From the NCBI GenBank assembly GCA_034440395.1, contig JAWXBW010000017.1, forward strand, positions 1-64,000: DNA of 64,000 bases, given 5' to 3'. The position numbers and the translations under genes are program-made. This document shows, piece after piece, positions 52,860 through 61,500 of this stretch. This stretch comes from JAAUTS01 sp034440395. GTDB taxonomy: Bacteria; Verrucomicrobiota; Verrucomicrobiia; Methylacidiphilales; JAAUTS01. The notes beneath the pieces were generated by a model. That model saw only the letters and a list, made by a program, of their open reading frames with translations, was not told the origin of the DNA and did no database searches. Each line of letters begins with the position of its first letter. Within the stretch, counting starts at the first letter, position 1.

Positions 52860-53852
52860 GTGATTCTCCCTATCAATGAAACAACGATCCGTCTGGCCGT
52901 AGAGGCCTTGGAAGAGGGCTTGTGCATTGGGCTGCCGACGGAGACTGTTTACGGTTTAGCTGGTGACGGGCTAAACCCTCTGGCCGTGGCACGTATTTTT
53001 GAAGCGAAGAATCGGCCTGCCTTTGATCCTTTGATCCTACATGTGGCTTCAGATTATGATCTATTAAAAATTGTTAGTTCTGTCCCACTAGTGGCGCAGG
53101 AGCTGATTAAAAAATATTGGCCTGGACCTTTAACATTGATCCTACCCAAAAACGATTGCGTGCCAGACCTTGTCACATCAGGATTACCTAGTGTGGCCGT
53201 GCGCTGCCCAGACCATGCCGTCGCTCAACAGGTGTTGGCCCTATTCGGAAAACCTTTAGCTGCGCCAAGCGCAAATCTTTTCGGTCGCCTTAGCCCAACT
53301 AGTGCCGCAGCGGTTGATGAGGAATTGCATGACCGGATTGCTATGACCCTAGACGGTGGAGCCTGTCGGATGGGCTTAGAATCAACCATAGTTGATGTCT
53401 CAACTAAACCCGTTCGGGTTCTCCGGCTAGGTGCACTTTCTCTGGAGGCTTTGCAAGATATATGCGGAGAGCTGGAAGTCATCACGCAAAGCATGATTGT
53501 TAGTCCAGGCATGTTAGACCACCATTATGCCCCGCAAACCCCGCTCTATTTATGTGAAATCATGGAGCACGGACTTGAGCTAAAGCCTCAGGGTTCCCGC
53601 TTGTTGTTTTTTACAAAAAAAGGGGATTGGGCAGGGGATTTTAGTTTGTGTGAGAACGGTGATTTAAAAGAAGCCGCGGCAAATTTATTTTCCAGATTAA
53701 GAGAATTAGATCAAGCTGGTGCGAGCATGATCTTAGCGGAATGTGTGCCAGATGAGGGCTTAGGCAGAGCTATCAATGACCGCTTAAAAAAAGCCAGCAC
53801 TGGCACGGCCTCATGGAACGGGCTGAGCTGGGATCTTAAAGCTAGATTGTGA
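52860..53852 (+). CDS. L-threonylcarbamoyladenylate synthase (Sua5 type)
   Basis: Makes threonylcarbamoyl-AMP from threonine, bicarbonate and ATP for the t6A modification of ANN-decoding tRNAs. The YrdC domain opens 'GLCIGLPTETVYGLAGDGLN' and continues 'IFEAKNRPAFDPLILHV', 'YWPGPLTLILPK', 'VAVRCPDH' and 'PLAAPSANLFGRLSPTSA'. The C-terminal Sua5 domain is present ('VSPGMLDHHYAPQTPLYL', about residue 210 onward), so this is the longer form of 330 residues. It starts at GTG 52860. Its end overlaps the convergent cysH stop by 11 bases. Confidence 0.93.
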   Translation: MILPINETTIRLAVEALEEGLCIGLPTETVYGLAGDGLNPLAVARIFEAKNRPAFDPLILHVASDYDLLKIVSSVPLVAQELIKKYWPGPLTLILPKNDCVPDLVTSGLPSVAVRCPDHAVAQQVLALFGKPLAAPSANLFGRLSPTSAAAVDEELHDRIAMTLDGGACRMGLESTIVDVSTKPVRVLRLGALSLEALQDICGELEVITQSMIVSPGMLDHHYAPQTPLYLCEIMEHGLELKPQGSRLLFFTKKGDWAGDFSLCENGDLKEAAANLFSRLRELDQAGASMILAECVPDEGLGRAINDRLKKASTGTASWNGLSWDLKARL

Positions 53853-54579
53853 AGTCGCCTTTTGTGGGTTCATGGAGCCCGCATTCGCGCTTGAGGCCAA
53901 AAAAACGAGTTTCTTCCTCCGTCATGCCTTCTTCCCATTTGCGGGTGGTCTGCACGTCGCCTACGGAAACATAGCCTTGCTCCCACAGTGGATGATAGGG
54001 CAGATCGTGCTGCTTGAGGTAGTCGTGGATTTGTTTATTGGACCAATCTAAAATGGGGTGAATTTTCGTGCGGCCATTCTGCTGGGTTACGACTTTGAGT
54101 GCCTTGCGGCTATCGGATTGTTGCGTGCGCAGACCGGCCAGCCAAGCCGTGGCACCTAATTCAACTAAGGCTCGCTGCATGGGTTCGACTTTGTTCAATT
54201 GGTCGTATTTAGTTAAACCGTCTAAGCCTTGTTCCCAAAGCTTGCCATAACGTGCCTCTTGCCAAGCGGGACTTTGAGCCGAGCGGTAAACGTGCAGGTT
54301 AAGCCTGAGTCGTTCGCACAGCTCATCAATAAAACGGTATGTTTCTGGAAAGAGGTAGCCCGTATCAATGAGTACGACGGGTATGGCGGGAATAATTTGC
54401 GTGCTGAGATGGAGCATGACGGCAGACTGAATGCCGAAGCTGGAGCTGAGCACGAGACCTGAACCAAATTGAGTGTGCGCCCAGTGAATTCGTTCTTGAG
54501 CACTGGCCTCTGCGAGAGAAGGGGGAATCCTTAAGGAAGTGGTTGCGGCGGTGGTGACGGATGCTAAAGCCAAGCTCAT
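53842..54579 (-). CDS. cysH: Phosphoadenylyl-sulfate reductase
   Basis: Reduces PAPS to sulfite with thioredoxin or glutaredoxin. The 245-residue protein has 'VLSSSFGIQSAVMLHL', 'PVVLIDTGYLFPETYRF' (the PP-loop-derived fold), 'WLAGLRTQQSDSRK' and the C-terminal redox Cys in 'FGLKRECGLHEP'. The CC...CC cysteines of iron-sulfur APS reductases are absent, so it should use PAPS. That agrees with the APS kinase domain in the neighbouring cysNC. It is divergent from cysD, with a 131-base control region. Confidence 0.92.
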   Translation of the reverse strand: MSLALASVTTAATTSLRIPPSLAEASAQERIHWAHTQFGSGLVLSSSFGIQSAVMLHLSTQIIPAIPVVLIDTGYLFPETYRFIDELCERLRLNLHVYRSAQSPAWQEARYGKLWEQGLDGLTKYDQLNKVEPMQRALVELGATAWLAGLRTQQSDSRKALKVVTQQNGRTKIHPILDWSNKQIHDYLKQHDLPYHPLWEQGYVSVGDVQTTRKWEEGMTEEETRFFGLKRECGLHEPTKGDFTI

Positions 54580-54652
54580 TGTTTTAATAGAATAGCATAG
54601 ATAAATGGCTTGTCACTTAGAATGTCTATTAACTAGATCGACATAATAAGGA

Positions 54653-54680
54653 TTGACGTAGCGATTTGGTTTCGTAACTA
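54653..54680 (+). promoter_or_regulatory. Candidate promoter of cysD-cysNC
   Basis: TTGACG (54653..54658) and TAACTA (54675..54680), spaced by 16 bases, resemble a sigma-70 promoter 30 bases upstream of cysD in the cysH/cysD divergent gap. No operator palindrome is clear there. Confidence 0.35.
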
Positions 54681-54710
54681 TTATTCTTCATTTATTTTAA
54701 GCACCGTTCT

Positions 54711-55619
54711 ATGAGTAACTTTACCCTCTCGCATCTGCAACAATTAGAAGCTGAAAGCATTCACATTATACGTGAAGTTGCCGCAGAGTTCCAAAAGCCC
54801 GTCATGCTTTATTCCATGGGTAAGGACTCCACCGTCATGCTGCGCTTAGCCCAAAAGGCTTTCTTCCCCGGCAAAATTCCTTTCCCTCTCTTACATATTG
54901 ACAGCCAGTGGGAGTTTCAAGAAATGATGACGTTTCGGGAGGAGCGTCGGGAGGAGTTAGGGCTAGACCTCCATGCATGGGTCAATCCTGAGGGTAAAGC
55001 CTTAAACATTAACCCCATCGATCATGGTTCGGAAAAGCATACCCAGATGATGCGGACAGAGGCACTAAAGCAAGCGTTGAACCACTATCAGTTCGATGCT
55101 GCTTTCGGAGGGGGGCGCCGGGATGAGGAAAAATCTAGGGCGAAAGAGCGCGTTTACAGTTTCCGTAATCCTTTCCACCAATGGGATCCCAAGAATCAGC
55201 GACCTGAATTGTGGAATTTATACAATAGCCGAATCAATAAAGGCGAATCCATTCGCGTTTTCCCCCTCTCTAATTGGACAGAACTAGACATCTGGCTTTA
55301 CATCATGAAGGAACAAATTCCCATCGTGCCACTTTACTTTGCCAAGGAGCGTCCCGTGGTGGATCGCAATGGCACCATCATCCTTGTTGATGATGAACGC
55401 TTACCTTTAGAACCGGGCGAAAAGCCTCAAATGAAGCGGGTGCGCTTCCGCACGCTGGGCTGTTACCCTCTCACGGGTGGGGTGGAGTCCGATGCAGATA
55501 CCTTAGAGAAAATAGTACAAGAAATGCTCTTAGCCACCACTTCGGAGCGGCAAGGTCGCGTGATCGATCATGACGGCGGTGCTTCCATGGAAGAAAAGAA
55601 ACGGGACGGCTATTTCTAA
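54711..55619 (+). CDS. cysD: Sulfate adenylyltransferase subunit 2
   Basis: The catalytic ATP-pyrophosphatase-type subunit of sulfate adenylyltransferase, which makes APS from sulfate and ATP. The 302-residue protein has the PP-loop 'VMLYSMGKDSTVMLRLAQK', 'FPLLHIDSQWEFQEMMTF', 'AAFGGGRRDEEKSRAKERV' and 'FRTLGCYPLTGGVESDAD'. All are typical of CysD. It precedes cysNC by 22 bases, its GTPase partner. Confidence 0.97.
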   Translation: MSNFTLSHLQQLEAESIHIIREVAAEFQKPVMLYSMGKDSTVMLRLAQKAFFPGKIPFPLLHIDSQWEFQEMMTFREERREELGLDLHAWVNPEGKALNINPIDHGSEKHTQMMRTEALKQALNHYQFDAAFGGGRRDEEKSRAKERVYSFRNPFHQWDPKNQRPELWNLYNSRINKGESIRVFPLSNWTELDIWLYIMKEQIPIVPLYFAKERPVVDRNGTIILVDDERLPLEPGEKPQMKRVRFRTLGCYPLTGGVESDADTLEKIVQEMLLATTSERQGRVIDHDGGASMEEKKRDGYF

Positions 55620-55641
55620 ATAGCAGCCAAAAATTATTTTT

Positions 55642-57576
55642 ATGAGTTCAGTACATTTAGCGGAAACCGACATTAAGGCTTACCTTAAGCAGCATGAGGA
55701 AAAAGACCTCTTACGCTTTCTTACTTGCGGCAGCGTGGATGACGGGAAATCAACGCTAATCGGGCGCTTGCTCTACGATAGTAAGGCTCTTTACGAAGAT
55801 CAACTAGCCACAGTGGTTAAAGATTCTAAAGTCCACGGCACCACAGACACTGAGTTTGATCCAGCTCTCTTAACAGATGGACTGAAGGCGGAACGAGAGC
55901 AAGGCATTACGATCGATGTGGCCTACCGCTATTTTTCTACCGATAAAAGAAAGTTTATCATCGCCGACACGCCTGGCCATGAGCAATACACGCGCAACAT
56001 GGCCACGGGAGCTTCTACGTGTAACCTCGCTATCATCCTCGTCGATGCGCGCCACGGTGTCGTCGTGCAGACAAAGCGGCACAGCTTCATTGTTTCCTTA
56101 TTAGGGATAACCCATGTCGTGGTGGCTATTAATAAGATGGATTTAGTCGATTGGTCGGAAGAGGTTTATACAAAAATCCGTAATGAATTTAATGCCTTCG
56201 CCACACGGTTAGAGTTTAAAGATATCCAGTTCATCCCCATGTCGGCCTTGCGTGGTGACAACGTCGTGGATCGCAGCACGAAGACGCCGTGGTATCAAGG
56301 CCCAGCACTTTTGCAACACCTCGAGCATGTCAACATCAGCTGCGACCGTAACCTGATCGACTTGCGCTTTCCGGTGCAGTACGTCTTGCGGCCCCACTTA
56401 AATTTCCGCGGCTTTGCTGGCACGGTGGCTTCGGGTGTCGTCAGAGTCGGGGATGAAGTGGCATCTTTGCCATCTGGTCGGCGTTCGCGTGTAAAGTCTA
56501 TCGTGACGATGGATGGTGAGCTTGAAGAAGCCTTTCCTCCTATGGCCGTCACACTGACCTTAGAAGACGAGATCGATGCTTCACGTGGTGACATGTTTGT
56601 TCACCCTAACAATGCGCCGCATGTAGGTAACGAAGTGGAAGCCATGCTCGTCTGGATGCATGACGAAGCAGCTCGACCTGGGGGCACTTATTTAATTAAA
56701 CACGCCACCCAGACTGTTCCAGGAGTCATCTCCGATGTTCTCTACAAAGTAGATGTCAACACCATGCGTAAAGTCAATGATGCGGATGTGGCCTCATCGC
56801 CGCTCGGGTTAAATGAAATCGGGCGCGCTCACATCACGCTGCATCGCCCCTTAGCTTACGATCCCTACAGCCGTATCAACGAAACGGGCAGCTTTATTGT
56901 TATTGATCGTTTAACGAATGCGACGCTGGCTGCGGGCATGATTATTGACCGCATCAGCTTGCCACAAGTGGATAAAGCAAAACTCCCTCAGAGCCAACAC
57001 ATCCGCTTAGAGAAAGGCCTAGTTACGCAAAAAGACCGTGAGCACTTATTAGGCCAGCGCGGCATGACCTATTGGTTGACAGGATTAAGTGGATCAGGAA
57101 AATCCACCTTAGCGCAAGCTTTAGAGCAGCAACTGCTTGGAGCTGGGCGCGCCTGCTTCATCTTAGATGGGGACAACATAAGGTATGGTTTAAATAAAGA
57201 TCTCGGGTTCATTCCAGAGGATCGCACGGAAAATATTCGTCGCATCAGTGAAGTGGCTAAGTTGATGAATCAGGCTGGTCTCATTGTTATCACCGCTTTC
57301 ATCTCCCCCTACCGCAAAGATCGGGAGCAGGCACGGGAGATCATCGGTGCGGAATCGTATGTAGAAGTTTTTGTGGATGCCCCGTTAGAAGTCTGTGAGC
57401 AGAGGGATGTTAAAGGATTGTATCAAAAAGCCCGAGCGGGAGAGATCGCTCACTTCACCGGCGTCAGTGATGTCTATGAGGTGCCCGATCAGCCGCAGTT
57501 ACATATTAAGACAAGTGTTGAGACCTTAGAAGAATCCTTACAACGCTTGAGTTCACTCGTTATGAATAGACATTGA
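55642..57576 (+). CDS. cysNC: Bifunctional sulfate adenylyltransferase GTPase / APS kinase
   Basis: A 644-residue fusion. The first 440 residues are the CysN GTPase: P-loop 'GSVDDGKSTLIGRLLYD', switch motif 'REQGITIDVAYRYFST', 'IADTPGHEQYTRNMATGA' and 'INKMDLVDW', then an EF-Tu-like barrel. The C-terminal 180 residues are the CysC APS kinase: 'WLTGLSGSGKSTLAQALEQ' (P-loop, about 476-494), 'FILDGDNIRYGLNKDLGF', and 'VKGLYQKARAGEIAHFTG'. The enzyme drives APS formation with GTP hydrolysis and phosphorylates APS to PAPS, which feeds CysH. Confidence 0.97.
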   Translation: MSSVHLAETDIKAYLKQHEEKDLLRFLTCGSVDDGKSTLIGRLLYDSKALYEDQLATVVKDSKVHGTTDTEFDPALLTDGLKAEREQGITIDVAYRYFSTDKRKFIIADTPGHEQYTRNMATGASTCNLAIILVDARHGVVVQTKRHSFIVSLLGITHVVVAINKMDLVDWSEEVYTKIRNEFNAFATRLEFKDIQFIPMSALRGDNVVDRSTKTPWYQGPALLQHLEHVNISCDRNLIDLRFPVQYVLRPHLNFRGFAGTVASGVVRVGDEVASLPSGRRSRVKSIVTMDGELEEAFPPMAVTLTLEDEIDASRGDMFVHPNNAPHVGNEVEAMLVWMHDEAARPGGTYLIKHATQTVPGVISDVLYKVDVNTMRKVNDADVASSPLGLNEIGRAHITLHRPLAYDPYSRINETGSFIVIDRLTNATLAAGMIIDRISLPQVDKAKLPQSQHIRLEKGLVTQKDREHLLGQRGMTYWLTGLSGSGKSTLAQALEQQLLGAGRACFILDGDNIRYGLNKDLGFIPEDRTENIRRISEVAKLMNQAGLIVITAFISPYRKDREQAREIIGAESYVEVFVDAPLEVCEQRDVKGLYQKARAGEIAHFTGVSDVYEVPDQPQLHIKTSVETLEESLQRLSSLVMNRH

Positions 57577-57597
57577 TGTGTGCTAGAGTCATTGCTT

Positions 57598-58281
57598 ATG
57601 AATGAATCACTAGCAGAACGGTTGTCTCTCCTACAACAACGCATAACGGCGGCAGCGATCCGTGCTGGGCGCAGACCAAGTGAGGTGAAATTATTGCCTG
57701 CTAGCAAAAAGGTTTCCGTGGAAGTTTTGCGTGAATTGTTTGCTCTAGGCGTTCATGCCTTTGGAGAAAATAAAGTGCAGGAGGCTAAGCTGAAGGTCAG
57801 TATGTTACCTGCCTCATGCTCTTGGCATTTCATTGGTGGATTACAACGAAATAAGGCTAAGGATGCCGTCAGGTTGTTTCAGGTTATTCATTCTTTAGAT
57901 AGCCGTGAGTTGATTGATGAACTAGCCAAGCGTGCGACCGAGGCAGGCAAAACGATGCAAGTTTTGATTGAAGTCAATGCCGCAGGCGAAGCCAGTAAAC
58001 ATGGAGCACGTCCTGAAGAAGCTTCGGCTTTAGTCGAATACGCCAATCAACAACGTCCGCTTGAAGTGATTGGCTTGATGGCTGTTGTGCCCTTTTATGA
58101 CGACGTAGAAAAAGTGAGACCTTATTTTAAACAGATCCGTGAATTAAGAGATTCAATTCAGCATGAGACAGGAATTATCCTACCAGAACTGTCTATGGGA
58201 ATGTCACACGATTTTGAGGTAGCGATCGAAGAAGGTGCGACATGGGTCAGAGTCGGAACCTCCTTATTTGGTGAGCGCTAA
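57598..58281 (+). CDS. PLP homeostasis protein (YggS/PROSC family)
   Basis: A pyridoxal-phosphate carrier that keeps free PLP low. The TIM-barrel protein of 227 residues has the PLP lysine in 'VKLLPASKKVSVEVLREL' (about 37), and 'FGENKVQEAKLKVSML', 'WHFIGGLQRNKAKDAV', 'VNAAGEASKHGARPEE' and 'LSMGMSHDFEVAIEEGATWV', which are the family blocks. I start it at the ATG at 57598, which gives the standard N-terminus 'MNESLAERLSLLQQRI'; a GTG at 57580 would add six residues. It follows cysNC closely. Confidence 0.94.
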   Translation: MNESLAERLSLLQQRITAAAIRAGRRPSEVKLLPASKKVSVEVLRELFALGVHAFGENKVQEAKLKVSMLPASCSWHFIGGLQRNKAKDAVRLFQVIHSLDSRELIDELAKRATEAGKTMQVLIEVNAAGEASKHGARPEEASALVEYANQQRPLEVIGLMAVVPFYDDVEKVRPYFKQIRELRDSIQHETGIILPELSMGMSHDFEVAIEEGATWVRVGTSLFGER

Positions 58282-58596
58282 AGCGCATGTTGAAGGTGTA
58301 AACCCCTCAACCTAAATAAAGAAATGAAAAGATAGTCTGCAAGGTGAAAGTGATTTTAGGTCAGCAGCAAAACTAGGCTAAAGGAGTAAATTACTACTAA
58401 CCCTAGGATGAGAGTTGGATAAGGCACGGAGAGAAAGACGGGGACTCTCTCACGCTGAGGGGAACGGAGTAGGACGGAGGGGAGAGTTTTAACCACGAAA
58501 AACTTGCCTACCTCCTTTTCAGTCTTTCGGTATTTCAACCCAAGTCATGGGGATATACAGTCTAATTTCATCTTCCCTTAAACATCCAAGCCAACT
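58282..58596. other. Gene-free stretch with a repeat-like segment (copy 3)
   Basis: The 315-base convergent gap between yggS and the phytochrome gene holds no convincing gene. GTTGAAGG/CCCTCAAC (58289..58311) can fold as an imperfect hairpin just after yggS. The 14-mer GAGTTTTAACCACG at 58484..58497 is identical to the start of the repeat at 20063, followed by 'AAAAAC' instead of 'GATAGC'. Purine-rich 'CACGGAGAGAAAGACGGGG' and 'GGAACGGAGTAGGACGGAGG' stretches resemble degraded repeats. An open frame on the minus strand (58356..58538) crosses it and is probably chance. Confidence 0.5.
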
Positions 58597-61500
58597 TCAG
58601 TCAGGCTCAACTTCGTGGAGAATTTTATGGATAAGATCCTTCATCTCGTAAGGCTTGGGCAGAAAATAAACCTTAAGTTTTTTAATTTTTTCCCATTCGC
58701 TGCTGGTTTCTTGGCTATAACCGCTGGTGAAGATGATTTTACACGCAGGATATTTTAAGCGTAAGTCAAAGACAATATCAGCCCCACCTAGCCCATCAGG
58801 AATGGTCATATCTAATACACAGGCGTAGGGGGAAAAGCTAGGATTAACGTCAAGCCATGTTAAAAGTTCCTGGCCTTCCGGAAAAGAGGTTGTGATGAAA
58901 TCGTTGTAGCGTAAAAAATCGCTCATTATTTTTTGTAAACTTTTATTATCTTCTAAAATAAGAATACGTTTTTGAGCACCAGTTAAATCAATGGTTTTTA
59001 AAACTGGCGTTTTTACAGAAGGTAAATCTCCAGCCAGTGCTGCGGGCAAAAAGAGATTGAAGCAGGTGCCATTTTCTGGGCTTGAGGTAAAGCTTATAGT
59101 CCCACGCATACGTTCGATGTGTGTTTTAACAATATAAAGACCTAAGCCAGATCCCTTTTTCTTAGATGTGAAAAATGGGGTGAAAACATTATCCTGAATT
59201 TCGGGCGGTATGCCTGGGCCATTATCTGTAATTGAAATATGGACGAGTTTACTGCCACGCTTATTTTTTACGGACGATGCCTTTAATGTGATTAGGCCAT
59301 TTGTTTCCATGGCCTCGCGGGCATTAAGAATAAGGTTAACCAGAATTTGTTGCAGGTAACCATGATCTGCTAGAACACATAAGCTACTGTCCTGAACGTC
59401 AAGATGCTTGCGTATAGTAGTTCCCGCAAGGCAAAAGTTACAACTATCTCTTAGAATCTTCTCCACAGAAATAGGATTTAAGTTAAGTGGTTGCTCTTTA
59501 GATAGGGAAAGAAGTTGTTGGGAAATATGTTGTGCGGCCTTAACTTCAAAAAGAATTAATTGAGTTAACTCTTGGACGCTGGCGGGGGCTGAGCCTAGTT
59601 CTTTTTCCAACATATTTACCGCTGCTTGAATAGATCCTAAGTAATTGTTGAAATCATGGGCTAGTCCGCCCGCCATGGTTTCTATGGCCTTTCGTTTTTC
59701 TTCTTTTTTTTCTAAATCTTCCGCTAGGCGGCGATTGGTAATGTCAAAAAGATGTCCATGCCACAAGACGGAGTTGTCTTCTTGAAGGGCCGGCGTTAAC
59801 GCTGCGTAAATATAGCGCATTCCTTTGGTAGGATGTTGATGCCTGTGCTCGCTTTCAAACGGGGTTAAATTCTTTTGGGAATACTCAATAGATTCTAGAA
59901 GTCTTGTTAAATCATTAGGGTGAATCATTTTATAAATAGGACTAATGTTATGCCTAACTTCTGCACTTGGAATACCCAAAATGTCTTCAAAAGATTCTGA
60001 AGTGTAAGGGAAGCAGCAGCGTCCATCTGGAAACATCTGAAACTGATAAAGAGCTCCTGATAGCTTTTCCGCTATGGTAGCAATGCGCTCATCTCTTTCT
60101 TTAACCAAAAGACTAGTTTTTTCATACTTATCCAATGTTTGGCGTAATGAAATTTCTGTTTCTTTAGATTTAGATATGTTTAAATGGCAGCCTATTATTC
60201 TTAAAGGGCTACCGTCTTGAGCCCAATGACTTACGCGTCCAGCACAAATGACCCACACCACTTCTCCATTTTTGTGTTGACACCGCAGCTCGCAGCGGAA
60301 AGGGACTTGGCCTCGGGATTGCACATGTTGTTCTAAAGTACGCAGCATGATAAGTGTATCATCCATGAAAATGATTCCCATAAATTTCTGTGGATCATTG
60401 GAAAACTCGGACTCTTCATAACCAAAAAGCGAACATAGTTTGGGGCTTAAAAATATTCTATTCTTCGCAATATCCCAGTCCCAAAAACCAGAAAGAGATA
60501 CTTCTAGTAGATCTTGAATAAACTGGAGTTCGTTTGAAGTTTTTACTTCATTAAGTTTACGGTCGTTAATATTCTTTAATAAAACTACATAGTTTTGTAA
60601 GGAGCCATCTGTGTGCAAAAGAGGGTAACCTTCAGCCAAGACCCACAAAGGTTTACCATTTTGGGGAGTGATAATAAGTTCACTGTTAAACGATTCTATA
60701 TGTTGAATGCTATTTTGGATTTTAGTTAAAACCTGTGGTTCACATTGATAGTAACTTAACAAAGAAAAAAGCGTCATGCGCTCTAACTCAGGAGTTTCAT
60801 CTTTATTAAAGTCTTTAAAGGCCGTATTTGTCCATTGAACTTGAAATTCCTTATTGGTGATAATCGCAAGAGTTTGAGTTTTGTCTGCAATTGAACTCAT
60901 GAGCATGCGCTCTTGCTCAGCTGATCTTTGCGCTGTGATGTCGCGGATTACTAACAGAATATGCTTACTACCTATGAGACGGATCCGGTATTCGTAAAAA
61001 AAAGTGCGGCTAGCAAAGTCACTAAGGACAGCTACAAATGCATCTACTGTCTTCCTAGCGAGAAGTTTCTCAATGGAAGATTGAAGTTGAGTGAGAATAC
61101 TTTCAGGCACCACGTGGGCATAATGTTTTCCAATGATGAAATTGGAGCGGGGCATTGTTTGACACGTAAACTCATTGTTCTGCTGAATGTAGATTCCGTC
61201 TAAAGATAATATTTGAATTATATCAGGTAGAGAGCTGACTAAGCCCTGCAACCTTTCTTCTAAACTAATGAACCTTTCTTTAGCAATACTCTGAGAATCA
61301 AGAATTTGAGCGTAGCTTAAGCTCAGGGCTAGTTCCTTAGCATATTGAATTTCTTCATTATCCCAAGGCCTAGAAAGCCCTTTTCTTATTTCTTGCCATG
61401 CTTGAAAAGATTTTCGAGGACTAATTTTTCCAGATAAATCTATGGTCATGGATTTGTTAGGATCACCGCCCCAAAAAACTTCTTGAATCCATTCCTTCCT

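Noticed and set aside
58356..58538. A 60-codon frame on the minus strand ending in a hydrophobic stretch
   Set aside because: It crosses repeat-like, purine/pyrimidine-rich intergenic sequence, has no ribosome site and no recognisable similarity.
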